Assembly (NCBI GenBank): GCA_965183875.1
Contig: CBCYMK010000018.1
Location: forward strand, 96,791-160,790
From: UBA6772 sp965183875
Lineage (GTDB): Bacteria; Bacteroidota; Bacteroidia; Flavobacteriales; UBA7430
Length of the DNA: 64,000 nt
Direction of reading: 5' to 3'
Shown here: positions 17,540 through 26,630 of the stretch, one piece after another
How positions within the stretch are numbered: the stretch's first letter is position 1
How the letters are laid out: the number at the start of each line of letters is the position of its first letter
Position numbers and translations under genes: made by a program
The notes under the pieces: model-generated
The model's input: only the letters and a program-made list of their open reading frames with translations
Told to the model about the DNA's origin: nothing
Database searches by the model: none

Positions 17540-18031
17540 TTAAATACACTTAAAATAATCGAAGGGCTCTAAGCAATCGGTGCAAGTATAAAGCGACTTA
17601 CAGGCTGTAGAACCAAACATACTTTTAATTACTGTATTTGTAGACTTACACTGTGGACATGCCACAAGCTCCTGATTTAGCATTCCCTTTTTAGAACTCG
17701 CTTTTCCTACTGGAGGAGCAATACCGAATTTCCTCAATTTCTCTTTGGTTTCAGAATTCATCCAGTCTGTAGTCCAAGCGGGTTTATAGACTAGGGTAAC
17801 AAGTGTGTTTTCAATACCATTAGCAGCTAATTTTTCTTTCACCATAGTGTCTATCATATCCATTGCAGGACAACCACTATAGGTAGGACATAGAAAAACC
17901 TCCACACCATTATCCAAAATAACTACGTCTCTAATCATCCCCATTTCTATGATGTTTACCACAGGGATTTCTGGATCTGGAACCTCAGCTAAAAGCTGAT
18001 ACACCTTTTCTTTTGTAGCTAGTTCAGTCAT
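17540..18031 (-). CDS. paaD: Phenylacetyl-CoA epoxidase subunit PaaD
   Basis: 163 residues. The N-terminal DUF59/MIP18 domain has PDPEIPVVNIIEMGMI and SGCPAMDMI. The C-terminal zinc-ribbon has paired cysteines, CPQCKSTNTVIKSMFGSTAC then CTDC. PaaD is needed to assemble or mature the PaaABCE monooxygenase, probably for its Fe-S or di-iron centres. It is last in the operon, 5 nt after paaC. No paaE reductase is in the window. Confidence 0.94.
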   Translation of the reverse strand: MTELATKEKVYQLLAEVPDPEIPVVNIIEMGMIRDVVILDNGVEVFLCPTYSGCPAMDMIDTMVKEKLAANGIENTLVTLVYKPAWTTDWMNSETKEKLRKFGIAPPVGKASSKKGMLNQELVACPQCKSTNTVIKSMFGSTACKSLYTCTDCLEPFDYFKCI

Positions 18032-18036
18032 TTATT

Positions 18037-18792
18037 CTACCACTTTGCGTCGGGATAAGCCCTTTGCAAGTATTGCATTTCTGTAAGTAGATAACCTAAA
18101 TACTCGGTATGAATACCCTTTTTACTCCCGGTAGTCATATAAATAGAATCCGGAGTACTTAGAGTAGCCTCGGTAAACTTAGCCGAAATATGCTCCATTA
18201 AAAAAGCTTTCATCTCTGCACCTGTAGGAGCAAATGAAGCTTTTTGAGCAACTAAATCTACCTCATCCTCTTCGTATAACTCACCTACAAACATCCACAA
18301 TTCGTTAATCGCAGTTTGTGTACGTTCATGACTCTCTTCTGTACCATCGCCTAAACGTTTTAGCCACATTCCAAAGTGACGCTCATGATAAGTTAATTCT
18401 TTCAATGCTTTAAGGGCAATTCCAGAAAGTGTTTCGTCATCTACTTCAGCTAAAACCTGGTAAGTTTTTAGAAGGTATAAAGACATAATATACTGACGAA
18501 CAATTACAAAAGCGAAATCTGTATTGGGTTGTTCGGTTAGCATAAAGTTCTGAAACTCACGCTCTGGCCTTCTAAAAGCAATATCGTCTGCAGAACGAGA
18601 ACCACCTTCTAATTTAGCTGCATAAATCAACAATGCTTCTGCCTGTCCTAAGAGGTCTAAGCCTAAATTAATTTGTGCAATATCCTCTTCTAAAAAAGGA
18701 CCATTACTACACAATTCAGATTGGCGGTGTGCCATTATTAAACAGTGGTCACCTAGTCTGATGCAAAATTTAGATAAATTTAAATTATCCAT
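18037..18792 (-). CDS. paaC: Phenylacetyl-CoA epoxidase subunit PaaC
   Basis: 251 residues, matching the structural subunit PaaC: a ferritin-like helical protein that pairs with PaaA. Recognisable segments are LGDHCLIMAHRQSELC, GLDLLGQAEALLIYAA, and LKELTYHERHFGMWLKRLGDG. PaaC stabilises the complex and lacks an active di-iron site. It is 2 nt from paaB and 5 nt from paaD, so the genes are co-translated. Confidence 0.95.
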   Translation of the reverse strand: MDNLNLSKFCIRLGDHCLIMAHRQSELCSNGPFLEEDIAQINLGLDLLGQAEALLIYAAKLEGGSRSADDIAFRRPEREFQNFMLTEQPNTDFAFVIVRQYIMSLYLLKTYQVLAEVDDETLSGIALKALKELTYHERHFGMWLKRLGDGTEESHERTQTAINELWMFVGELYEEDEVDLVAQKASFAPTGAEMKAFLMEHISAKFTEATLSTPDSIYMTTGSKKGIHTEYLGYLLTEMQYLQRAYPDAKW

Positions 18793-18794
18793 TC

Positions 18795-19091
18795 TTACAT
18801 ATTTTTTAGCCCATCGGGAAGTTCATAAAAAGTCGGGTGACGGTAAACTTTATCGTCTGATGGATCGAAAAAGCTTTCATCATCTGCCGAATCTACTGCT
18901 ACAATAGCGTCTGCAGGAACTACCCACATACCTCTACCTTCAGCTCTACGCGTATACAAATCGCGTGCATTCTGTATAGCCATTTCTTTATCGTAGGCAT
19001 GTACAGAACCGAAATGTTTAAAAGGAAGTCCTTTTTTAGTTTGGATAAATACTTCCCAAAGCTGTCCTTGTGTATCTTTTACTTCACTCAT
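18795..19091 (-). CDS. paaB: Phenylacetyl-CoA epoxidase subunit PaaB
   Basis: 98 residues, standard length for PaaB. It opens with WEVFIQTKKGLPFKHFGSVH, followed by ALQNARDLYTRR-like sequence, all characteristic. PaaB bridges PaaAC pairs into the functional complex. It lies 3 nt after paaA. Confidence 0.95.
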   Translation of the reverse strand: MSEVKDTQGQLWEVFIQTKKGLPFKHFGSVHAYDKEMAIQNARDLYTRRAEGRGMWVVPADAIVAVDSADDESFFDPSDDKVYRHPTFYELPDGLKNM

Positions 19092-19094
19092 CTT

Positions 19095-20024
19095 TTATTT
19101 CTTTGCTTGTTTTTGGGCATAAGCTGCAGCAGCTTTACGTACCCATTCGCCATCGGTATGTGCTTTTTTATGGTGTTTTAATCGCTTTATATTACAAGGA
19201 CCTCCACCTTTTACAACCGACCAAAATTCATCCCAATCAATCTCACCAAAATCGTAAGACTTCTCTTCTTCATTCCATTTTAAATCTTTGTCTGGAATAG
19301 TAAGGCCTATTAACTCAGCCTGAGAAACTGTTTTATCGATAAAACGTTTTCTCAACACATCGTTAGACTCTCTTTTAATTTTCCATTTCATAGCATTTCC
19401 AGATCTTGGAGAATCGCTATCGTGCGGACCAAACATCATTAATGAAGGCCACCAAAAACGGTTTAAAGAATCTTGTGCCATCGCTCTTTGTTCTGGAGTT
19501 CCAGCAGCCATAGTAGCGATAATTTCATAACCTTGACGCTGATGAAAACTTTCTTCTTTACAGATCTTTACCATAGCTCTAGAGTACGGACCGTAAGAAG
19601 TCTTTTGTAGTGAAACCTGATTTGTAATTGCAGCACCATCTACCAACCAACCAATAGCTCCCATATCTGCCCATGTTAGTGCAGGGTAGTTAAAAATACT
19701 AGCGTATTTAGCTTTTCCTTGGTGTAGCTTTTCGATTAATTCATCGCGTGTTATACCCAGAGTTTCAGTGGCACTGTATAAATACAAACCATGTCCGGCC
19801 TCATCTTGTACCTTAGCTAAAAGAATTTTCTTAGCTCTCAAACTCGGAGCCCTAGTAATCCAATTCCCTTCTGGTTGCATTCCTATAACTTCGGAATGTG
19901 CATGTTGCGACATTTGTCTGATTAAATGCTTGCGATATTCCTCGGGCATACTATCGCGCGGTTCTATCTTGTCGTTTGCATCAATTCGTTCTTGAAAAAG
20001 AACATCTAATTCTTCTGCTCCCAT
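19095..20024 (-). CDS. paaA: Phenylacetyl-CoA epoxidase catalytic subunit PaaA
   Basis: 309 residues. This is the di-iron subunit that epoxidises the ring of phenylacetyl-CoA. Iron-ligand segments are visible: HAHSEVIGMQPE, KVQDEAGHGLYLYSA and CKEESFHQRQGYE. GNWITRAPSLRAK and SLMMFGPHDSDS are conserved PaaA blocks. It begins 7 nt after the tryptophan dioxygenase stop, suggesting one transcript for tryptophan and phenylacetate breakdown. Confidence 0.96.
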   Translation of the reverse strand: MGAEELDVLFQERIDANDKIEPRDSMPEEYRKHLIRQMSQHAHSEVIGMQPEGNWITRAPSLRAKKILLAKVQDEAGHGLYLYSATETLGITRDELIEKLHQGKAKYASIFNYPALTWADMGAIGWLVDGAAITNQVSLQKTSYGPYSRAMVKICKEESFHQRQGYEIIATMAAGTPEQRAMAQDSLNRFWWPSLMMFGPHDSDSPRSGNAMKWKIKRESNDVLRKRFIDKTVSQAELIGLTIPDKDLKWNEEEKSYDFGEIDWDEFWSVVKGGGPCNIKRLKHHKKAHTDGEWVRKAAAAYAQKQAKK

Positions 20025-20031
20025 CTGTTTT

Positions 20032-20958
20032 TTATTCTTCGTGTTCGTGCCCCCAAGTATCTAATTCCTCTTTTGACCATAGCTCTGGAAAAAAGATTCG
20101 TTTTTGATATTTAGGATGCATGTATTTTTTCCAAGGACTTCCACCAGTTGCCGCTACAGCCTTACCACTAGACTCAAGGTAGTGCTCTGCGGTACGGTAG
20201 TGTGTCATCGTCCATTTAATATTAATCTTATTGTCTAAAGCTTTCATCGCTTTAATCAGTTTAGGGCTCTTTTTATCTTCCTCACTTAGAGAATTATAAA
20301 CAGCTCTTAAATTTTTAGTCTCGTATTCTTTAGCGGTATCTAATAACTCTTTTCCATATTTCTCTTCGAACATAGAAAGCATTAAAGTCTTCTCTCCTGT
20401 TTTATGGTTTTTCCCTGCAGCTTGCCAATAAAGGTTCTCTATTTTGGCCTGCAGCCCCACAAACTCATCTGCTTTGTGTTTATATCGAGCATCGATAAGA
20501 TTGTTTAAATCGGTACAAGCAATTTCAATTTTTCTGTATTGTACCGATTGGAATCCACTAGCAGGAGTTAAGGCATCTCTAAACTTCATATACTGCTCTA
20601 CTTCCATTCCATATTTCATAATGGCAAAAGAAGAAATTAGCACATCAAAATACCTATTGATACGACCTAATCGATTAACAAAAAAATCGAGTTCTATATT
20701 TTCTGAATTGGCTACTTGCTCAATTTCAGAAAGAATCATTTTAAAAAGCAATTCATTTACCTGATGGTACATGATAAACACGTTTTCATCTGGTATATCG
20801 GTCTTCGGTTTTTGTAAAGCCAATAAAGTATCAACCTCACAATAGTCCCAGTAATTAACCGGTTTTGTATAACGCATACCCGAAAGGTAGGTGTCAGGAT
20901 TTTCTCCTAAAGCTTCGTATTTACTATTGATTTCTTCAATCAAATCTTTCTGACTCAT
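20032..20958 (-). CDS. kynA: Tryptophan 2,3-dioxygenase
   Basis: 308 residues. This haem enzyme opens the indole ring of tryptophan to N-formylkynurenine. Substrate-pocket motifs are FIMYHQVNELLFKMIL (with the active-site His) and LTPASGFQSVQYR. The C-terminal WTMTHYRTAEHYL supplies the proximal haem histidine, and VAATGGSPWKKYMHP is the substrate-capping loop. It heads the operon with paaABCD. No other kynurenine-pathway genes lie nearby. Confidence 0.95.
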   Translation of the reverse strand: MSQKDLIEEINSKYEALGENPDTYLSGMRYTKPVNYWDYCEVDTLLALQKPKTDIPDENVFIMYHQVNELLFKMILSEIEQVANSENIELDFFVNRLGRINRYFDVLISSFAIMKYGMEVEQYMKFRDALTPASGFQSVQYRKIEIACTDLNNLIDARYKHKADEFVGLQAKIENLYWQAAGKNHKTGEKTLMLSMFEEKYGKELLDTAKEYETKNLRAVYNSLSEEDKKSPKLIKAMKALDNKINIKWTMTHYRTAEHYLESSGKAVAATGGSPWKKYMHPKYQKRIFFPELWSKEELDTWGHEHEE

Positions 20959-21099
20959 AAAATTCTTTTAAAATAAGTTTCAATCCGACCTATTTTGTAG
21001 GCATTTTCAAAAGTACTAATTATCATGCTAACAAACTTATGATATTTCTCAGTAGGAGGTGCGCTGTAATCATAATTATTAAGCACTAAAAAACACCTT

Positions 21100-21825
21100 T
21101 TACAGTAGGGAATCTAAAGATTCTAAACCTATGAGTTTTTCACTTGTAAAGCCTTCTGCATAATTCACTCCTATTAACCTACCCAAATCGGAAGCTCTAT
21201 AAGAAACGCTGTCTATAAATTGCTTTGATGAAATAGGGGTTTCTTGCTCATTAGATTTAGGATCGAAAAACTGAGATTTATAAGCTTTTACAGCCATAAG
21301 CTTAGTTTCTATTTCTTGTGAAATATCAATTACAAAATCTGGTTTTATGGGTTGCCACTGTATATAATGCAAAACCTGAGCAGGGCGCCAAGCTTTTTGT
21401 TCCAATCCCTGGAAACTTGTTTTTATTTTTGGTAAACCAGCCAAAAAACAAGCTGTAGATACCAAACTAGCGGAGCGAGCATGATCAGGGTGCCTATCTT
21501 TAATGGCATTACAAAGCACTATTTTTGGTTGGTACTTTCTAATTTCCCTTACCAAAGCTAACTGGTATTGCTTATTATCAGCTGACACAAAACCATCTTC
21601 AAAATTTAGATTTTCTCTAAAGTTCAAGCCTAATATTTTTGCGGCATCAGCAGCTTCTTCTGCTCTAATTTCAGAAGTACCTCTAGTACCTAGTTCTCCT
21701 TGACTTAAGTCTATAGCACCAACAGAGAAACCTAATTTTATATGTTTACTAATAGTACCGGCGCATCCCAACTCTATATCGTCGGGATGTACACCAATAG
21801 CTAATATGTCAATTTTATTAATCAT
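21100..21825 (-). CDS. bshB1: Bacillithiol biosynthesis deacetylase BshB1
   Basis: 241 residues of the PIG-L/LmbE fold. The zinc and catalytic motif HPDD is at residues 13-16 (AIGVHPDDIELGCAG), and a second metal-site HPDH is near residue 112. LSQGELGTRGT is characteristic of BshB1. It deacetylates GlcNAc-malate to GlcN-malate in bacillithiol synthesis, so this organism probably uses bacillithiol. The start overlaps the ettA end by 8 nt. Confidence 0.95.
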   Translation of the reverse strand: MINKIDILAIGVHPDDIELGCAGTISKHIKLGFSVGAIDLSQGELGTRGTSEIRAEEAADAAKILGLNFRENLNFEDGFVSADNKQYQLALVREIRKYQPKIVLCNAIKDRHPDHARSASLVSTACFLAGLPKIKTSFQGLEQKAWRPAQVLHYIQWQPIKPDFVIDISQEIETKLMAVKAYKSQFFDPKSNEQETPISSKQFIDSVSYRASDLGRLIGVNYAEGFTSEKLIGLESLDSLL

Positions 21826-23506
21826 TCATCAATTTCTTGTAGCGTATTCTTTTTGGCTCAGAAATCCCTAAACGCTTTAATTTATTCTCTTCATAATCCG
21901 AATAAGAACCTTCAAAGTACTTCACCTCAGAATCACCTTCAAAAGCAAGAATATGTGTACAAACTCTATCTAAGAACCATCTATCGTGAGAAATTATTAC
22001 CGCACAACCTGCAAAATTTTCTAGACCTTCTTCTAAGGCTCTAAGTGTATTTACATCTAAATCGTTGGTAGGCTCATCTAATAGAAGCACGTTTCCTTCT
22101 TGCTTTAAAGCCATGGCTAAATGCAAACGGTTACGCTCTCCACCAGAAAGAACTTTTACTTTTTTGTTTTGGTCTTGGCCACCAAAGTTAAAACGAGATA
22201 CATAGGCACGAGAATTTAACTTCACACCACCCATTTCCATATTGTCTAGTCCATCTGCAATATTTTCGAATACTGTTTTTTCAGGGTCTATAGATTTGTG
22301 GTCTTGGTCTACATAAGAGACTTTTACCGTTTCACCAACTTCAAAGGTACCCGAATCAGGAGTTTCTAATCCCATAATCATACGGAACATAGTGGTCTTA
22401 CCAGCACCGTTAGGCCCAATAATACCAACTATTCCTGCTGGAGGTAAACTGAAATTTAAATCGCCGTAAAGCAATTTCCCATCAAATCCTTTACTTACGT
22501 TTTTAGCTTCAATTACATTGGTACCTAAACGTGGACCTGAAGGAATAAAGATTTCTAATTTTTGTTCTTTATCCTTTGTTTCTTGAGCCAATAATTGTTG
22601 GTAATTATTTAAACGCGCCTTACTTTTAGCATGACGAGCTTTTGGTGCCATACGTACCCAGTCGAGTTCGCGTTGCAATGTTTTTTGTCTCTTCGAATCT
22701 TGTTTTTCTTCTTGAGAAAGACGTTTGGTCTTTTGTTCTAACCAGGTAGAGTAATTCCCTTTCCAAGGAATACCTTCTCCTCTATCTAATTCTAGAATCC
22801 ATCCTGCTACATTATCCAAGAAATATCTATCGTGGGTAATGGCAATTACGGTTCCTTTATACTGTTGTAAGTGTATCTCTAACCACTGTACAGACTCTGC
22901 ATCCAAGTGGTTGGTAGGTTCATCTAATAACAATACATCTGGAGCTTTAAGTAATAATCTACAAAGTGCTACACGACGACGTTCACCACCAGAAAGGTTT
23001 TTCACCAAGGCATCTCCTTCCGGAGTTCTCAGGGCGTCCATAGCTCGTTCGAGTTTAGAGTCTAACTCCCATGCACCTTTAGCATCAATAATATCTTGTA
23101 GTTCACCTTGACGGTCTATTAGCTTTTGAAATGCATCTGGATCGTCCATTATATCAGGTTCCCCAAATTTATCGTTAATCGCATTAAATTCATCTAATAC
23201 ATCAACCACGTCTTGTACCCCTTCGCGTACAATTTCCATCACCGTTTTAGTTTCATCTAAAATAGGCTCTTGTTCTAATAAACCAATCGAGAAATCATTA
23301 TCGGAATATATCTCTCCTTTATAGTCTTTATCTACCCCAGCAATAATTTTTAATAAGGTAGACTTACCAGAACCGTTTAAACCGATGATACCTATCTTAG
23401 CACCGTAGAAGAAAGAAAGATTAATGTTTTTTATGATCTGTTTCCCGCTTGGAATAAGCTTAGAAACTTTATGCATTCCGAATATGACTTTTTTATCGTC
23501 TGACAT
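21818..23506 (-). CDS. ettA: Energy-dependent translational throttle protein EttA
   Basis: 562 residues, an ABC-F protein with two nucleotide-binding domains and no membrane part. NBD1 has GLNGSGKST, LSGGERRRVALCR and DEPTNHLD. NBD2 has GPNGAGKTT, LSGGERNRLHLAM and DEPTNDLD. Between them is the arginine/lysine-rich linker with KARHAKSKARL. EttA binds the ribosomal E site and gates initiation according to the ATP/ADP ratio. It overlaps bshB1 by 8 nt. Confidence 0.95.
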   Translation of the reverse strand: MSDDKKVIFGMHKVSKLIPSGKQIIKNINLSFFYGAKIGIIGLNGSGKSTLLKIIAGVDKDYKGEIYSDNDFSIGLLEQEPILDETKTVMEIVREGVQDVVDVLDEFNAINDKFGEPDIMDDPDAFQKLIDRQGELQDIIDAKGAWELDSKLERAMDALRTPEGDALVKNLSGGERRRVALCRLLLKAPDVLLLDEPTNHLDAESVQWLEIHLQQYKGTVIAITHDRYFLDNVAGWILELDRGEGIPWKGNYSTWLEQKTKRLSQEEKQDSKRQKTLQRELDWVRMAPKARHAKSKARLNNYQQLLAQETKDKEQKLEIFIPSGPRLGTNVIEAKNVSKGFDGKLLYGDLNFSLPPAGIVGIIGPNGAGKTTMFRMIMGLETPDSGTFEVGETVKVSYVDQDHKSIDPEKTVFENIADGLDNMEMGGVKLNSRAYVSRFNFGGQDQNKKVKVLSGGERNRLHLAMALKQEGNVLLLDEPTNDLDVNTLRALEEGLENFAGCAVIISHDRWFLDRVCTHILAFEGDSEVKYFEGSYSDYEENKLKRLGISEPKRIRYKKLMND

Positions 23507-23560
23507 GTGGTATATTTTGTGAATTCTAGTTATTTATTTGAAGGACAAATTTAAACTAAA

Positions 23561-23600
23561 ATTCCTTAAAAAGGAATACTCCCCACATAAAGAGGGAGTA
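23561..23600 (-). terminator. Weak terminator candidate after the permease gene
   Basis: Two small inverted repeats, ATTCCTT/AAGGAAT and TACTCCC/GGGAGTA, lie about 75-110 nt beyond the permease stop on the minus strand. They are short and the T run is poor. Confidence 0.3.
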
Positions 23601-23672
23601 AAAACAAATCAACAACGAAAAACAAAAAAACTTTATCTATTAGGCGATTAAGAAGCCGAGAGCCCTTAGGCT

Positions 23673-24746
23673 TTACCCTCTAATTTTAGGGTCGAGTATA
23701 TAATAGAGTGAATCGGTAAATATGGTAATCACAACAAAACATAAAGAAAGTGTTAATACAGCACCCATTACCACAGGTAAATCGAGGTAGTTTAGTGCAT
23801 ATACAATTTCTTTACCGAGTCCGTTCCATCCAAAAATAAATTCTACAAATACGGCCCCAGCCAACATAGATGCTAACCAGCCAGAAGCAGAGGTTACTAC
23901 AGGATTAAGTGCATTTGGCAAAGCATGTACAAATAGAATTCTAAAAGAAGACAATCCCTTTGCTTTTGCTGTACGTATATAATCCTCACCCAAAGTGTCG
24001 AGTACAGAATTTCGTGTTAACTGCATAACCACAGCTAAAGGACGAATACCTAAGGTTATAGCTGGTAGAATTAAATTCTTTAATACAATCTTCTCTCCCC
24101 TACCATAATCGTCTACCTCATACAAGCTACCAGTCATAGATAATCCCGTGTATTCTTGGTAGATAAAACCAAATATCCAAGCAATTAAAATAGCCGAGAA
24201 AAAGGAAGGTAATGCCATACCCAACACTGCAATACTAGAGAGGAATTGATCTATAAATTTATGTTTATGCACAGCGCTAAACACTCCTAATGAAATTCCT
24301 AAAAACAAGGCTATACTCATTGAGGCAATTGCTAAAACAAAGGTATTGGGAAGGGTATTAGCAATAATTGAACTTACCGACACTCCCTTGCGGACAAAAG
24401 ACTCTCGTAAATACGGTTCTTTTAAAACAATTCGGTAAGAATCCAAACTAAAGGAAGCTACTACAGCATAGGGATGATTAGAAATATTCGTAAAATCATC
24501 GACGTGGTTTCCGTGAAGTGATACAGGAGATAAATCGTTGATAAAATAGCAATACTGACTGGTAAGTGGTTTATCAAATCCATACTTCTTTTGAATTGCC
24601 AAGCGCATTTCTTCATTATCTCTCTGTCCAAGCATCATCCTTGAAGGGTCGCCGGGGAGGATAGAAAATAAACAAAAAACTAAACTCGCTACACCCCACA
24701 TTACCAGCAGTGTATAAGCGAGTTTATTTACGATAGGTTTTAGCAA
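23673..24746 (-). CDS. Peptide-type ABC transporter permease (DppB/OppB family)
   Basis: 357 residues, six predicted membrane helices. The first helix (about 8-30) ends in LFSILPGDPSRMMLGQR, typical of the family. A roughly 100-residue periplasmic stretch follows before helix 2. The cytoplasmic EAA loop reads DYIRTAKAKGLSSFRIL, with HALPNALNPV after it, for docking the ATPase. Substrate would be peptides, nickel or similar. No ATPase, binding protein or second permease is in the window, which is odd for a heteromeric transporter. It lies 1 nt after the BT_3928-type gene in the same transcript. Confidence 0.88.
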   Translation of the reverse strand: MLKPIVNKLAYTLLVMWGVASLVFCLFSILPGDPSRMMLGQRDNEEMRLAIQKKYGFDKPLTSQYCYFINDLSPVSLHGNHVDDFTNISNHPYAVVASFSLDSYRIVLKEPYLRESFVRKGVSVSSIIANTLPNTFVLAIASMSIALFLGISLGVFSAVHKHKFIDQFLSSIAVLGMALPSFFSAILIAWIFGFIYQEYTGLSMTGSLYEVDDYGRGEKIVLKNLILPAITLGIRPLAVVMQLTRNSVLDTLGEDYIRTAKAKGLSSFRILFVHALPNALNPVVTSASGWLASMLAGAVFVEFIFGWNGLGKEIVYALNYLDLPVVMGAVLTLSLCFVVITIFTDSLYYILDPKIRG

Positions 24747-24747
24747 T

Positions 24748-26010
24748 TTACTGTAGGTATTTAGCTCTTAACTCTTGCGAAGATGGAAAATCATTATGGT
24801 GCCACTTACCTACAATGGTCCCCTCTTGTAACCATAACATACTAGGATTAGAACGGATAATAGTTTTGAGAGTGGTTTCATCGGTAAAGTAAACAGGAAA
24901 TGAAACTTCTGCCTGCTTCATCACAATATTCATCTGCGACTCTGTAGTAGCCGACATTGCTATTAAAGGAATACTATTGCTTTCTAGATTAACCATTATT
25001 TCCTCAACCTTTTGAAGACCCTGAAGATCAGATTTCGATAAATCATACATCACAAACAAAACGGCATTTTCTGCAGACAGTACAGAATCTGTAATATCTC
25101 CTAGCATATCCGACTCAATAGAGAAATCGTGTATCGGAGGATGGTCACCTTCGACAATTAATTTGGTTTCTCTGTCCACAAAAGTAGCCCCTTCTATTTC
25201 CCAGGGTTTATCTTCTGTAGCATATTCATTCACTTCACCATTTACCTCATACATCCATACATCTTCATATACATCTGCAATAGCATCTTCTGGTAAAACC
25301 ATATCGTCAGCTATGTTTTTACCAATCGCATAAGGTCTATAATCTCTTACAGGAAGGTGCGAATAGGTATGGTACGAAAATGCCAAACAGGTTATTAAGG
25401 TTAGTGTAGCTAAAGCCCATTCTCTAATTTCCTTGACTAAAATTTTATTTACCAAGGCTACTAATAAAAACAAAGCAATGGTAAAATATACTGGAAACAT
25501 CCATTCGATTACGAAATAAGAAAATAAACCTACCAATAGTAATGCTACAGGAAGCACCTTAATATTTTCTTTTTTAGTATGGTAATTAACTTTGTTGTGA
25601 AAAGCCACAATAACAAATATTAGAATACTTAATACAACATCTTTTGTAAACGACTCCCATGGAGTAAGTTTAATAGCATCGCCAAAACAACCACAGTCTG
25701 TAACTTTATTAAAGTATGCCGAATAAAAGGTTAATCCATCAAAAAACAGGATCATAGCTAATAAGGAAAATGCCGTTAAACGCATTTTAGCACCTACCAA
25801 CACAGCTAAACCAAGCATTATTTCTGCAATACAAATAAACACAGCCAAGGGCAAAGTATAGTCTAGCATAAAAGGAAGATCCAATACATCGGCAGCAAAA
25901 TAGTCGTGTAGTTTAAATGAAAAACCTACTGCATCGTTGGCTTTTATTAAACCAGAAACAATAAATAAGACACCTACGAGGGTACGAGCAATCGTTGTGA
26001 TTTTTTGCAT
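24748..26010 (-). CDS. BT_3928 family DoxX/MauE-like membrane protein
   Basis: 420 residues. The N-terminal DoxX/MauE-like part has four helices (about 1-145) and starts ITTIARTLVGVLFIVSGLIKANDA. It includes VTDCGCFGDAIKLTPWESF, a cysteine motif shared with MauE-type redox partners. More helices follow to about 215. The C-terminal 150 residues look thioredoxin-like (VLFVMYDLSKSD, FPVYFTDE) but lack CxxC. The family is widespread in Bacteroidota and of unproven function; a periplasmic redox role is inferred. It is tightly packed between the DUF1599 gene and the permease gene. Confidence 0.85.
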   Translation of the reverse strand: MQKITTIARTLVGVLFIVSGLIKANDAVGFSFKLHDYFAADVLDLPFMLDYTLPLAVFICIAEIMLGLAVLVGAKMRLTAFSLLAMILFFDGLTFYSAYFNKVTDCGCFGDAIKLTPWESFTKDVVLSILIFVIVAFHNKVNYHTKKENIKVLPVALLLVGLFSYFVIEWMFPVYFTIALFLLVALVNKILVKEIREWALATLTLITCLAFSYHTYSHLPVRDYRPYAIGKNIADDMVLPEDAIADVYEDVWMYEVNGEVNEYATEDKPWEIEGATFVDRETKLIVEGDHPPIHDFSIESDMLGDITDSVLSAENAVLFVMYDLSKSDLQGLQKVEEIMVNLESNSIPLIAMSATTESQMNIVMKQAEVSFPVYFTDETTLKTIIRSNPSMLWLQEGTIVGKWHHNDFPSSQELRAKYLQ

Positions 26011-26011
26011 G

Positions 26012-26551
26012 TTATTCTAGTTCTAAATGAATTAAGGCGAAAACAGCATAATTTACCATATCGAAATAGTTGGCATCTATACCTTCGCTAACTAAAGTTT
26101 TCCCTTTATTATCTTCTATTTGTTTTACACGCAATAATTTCTGGAGTATCAAATCTGTTAAAGAGCTAACTCTCATTTCTCTCCACGCCTCTCCATAGTC
26201 ATGGTTTTTAGCTTCCATTAAGTCTTTCGATTCTTTGGCAAAGTGCTTATAAGCTTTTACTGCTTGCTCAACATTTAAATCGGGTTGCTCTACCACTCCT
26301 TTTTCTAGCTGTATTAGAGCCATTATAGAATAGTTTAAGATTCCAATAAACTCCGAAGCTATACCTTCATCTACCCTCTGAACACCTTTATTCTCAATAC
26401 TTCTTATACGTTGTGCCTTAATAAAAATTTGGTCGGTTAGAGAAGGTAATCTCAAAATCCGCCATGCACTACCATAGTCTTTCATTTTCTTTTCGAAAAG
26501 TGAAGAACATTTATCAATTACCTGATCGTATTGTTGTGCTGTTTTACTCAT
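26012..26551 (-). CDS. DUF1599 family protein
   Basis: 179 residues made of two tandem copies of one unit. KMKDYGSAWRILRLPSLTDQI (first half) parallels KNHDYGEAWREMRVSSLTDLI (second), and each ends in a helix like FIGILNYSIMALIQLE or FDMVNYAVFALIHLE. The internal duplication is clear. The function is unknown; alpha-helical with conserved Asp, Tyr and Trp. It is divergent from folP, an arrangement seen often in Bacteroidota. It is first gene of a three-gene minus-strand unit. Confidence 0.9.
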   Translation of the reverse strand: MSKTAQQYDQVIDKCSSLFEKKMKDYGSAWRILRLPSLTDQIFIKAQRIRSIENKGVQRVDEGIASEFIGILNYSIMALIQLEKGVVEQPDLNVEQAVKAYKHFAKESKDLMEAKNHDYGEAWREMRVSSLTDLILQKLLRVKQIEDNKGKTLVSEGIDANYFDMVNYAVFALIHLELE

Positions 26552-26630
26552 TAGAATTGAAGCTATAGAAGAATTATTTTTTACTTTTGATGCTAAAGTA
26601 ATCGTTTATTTATTTAAAAAAAATAATTCC

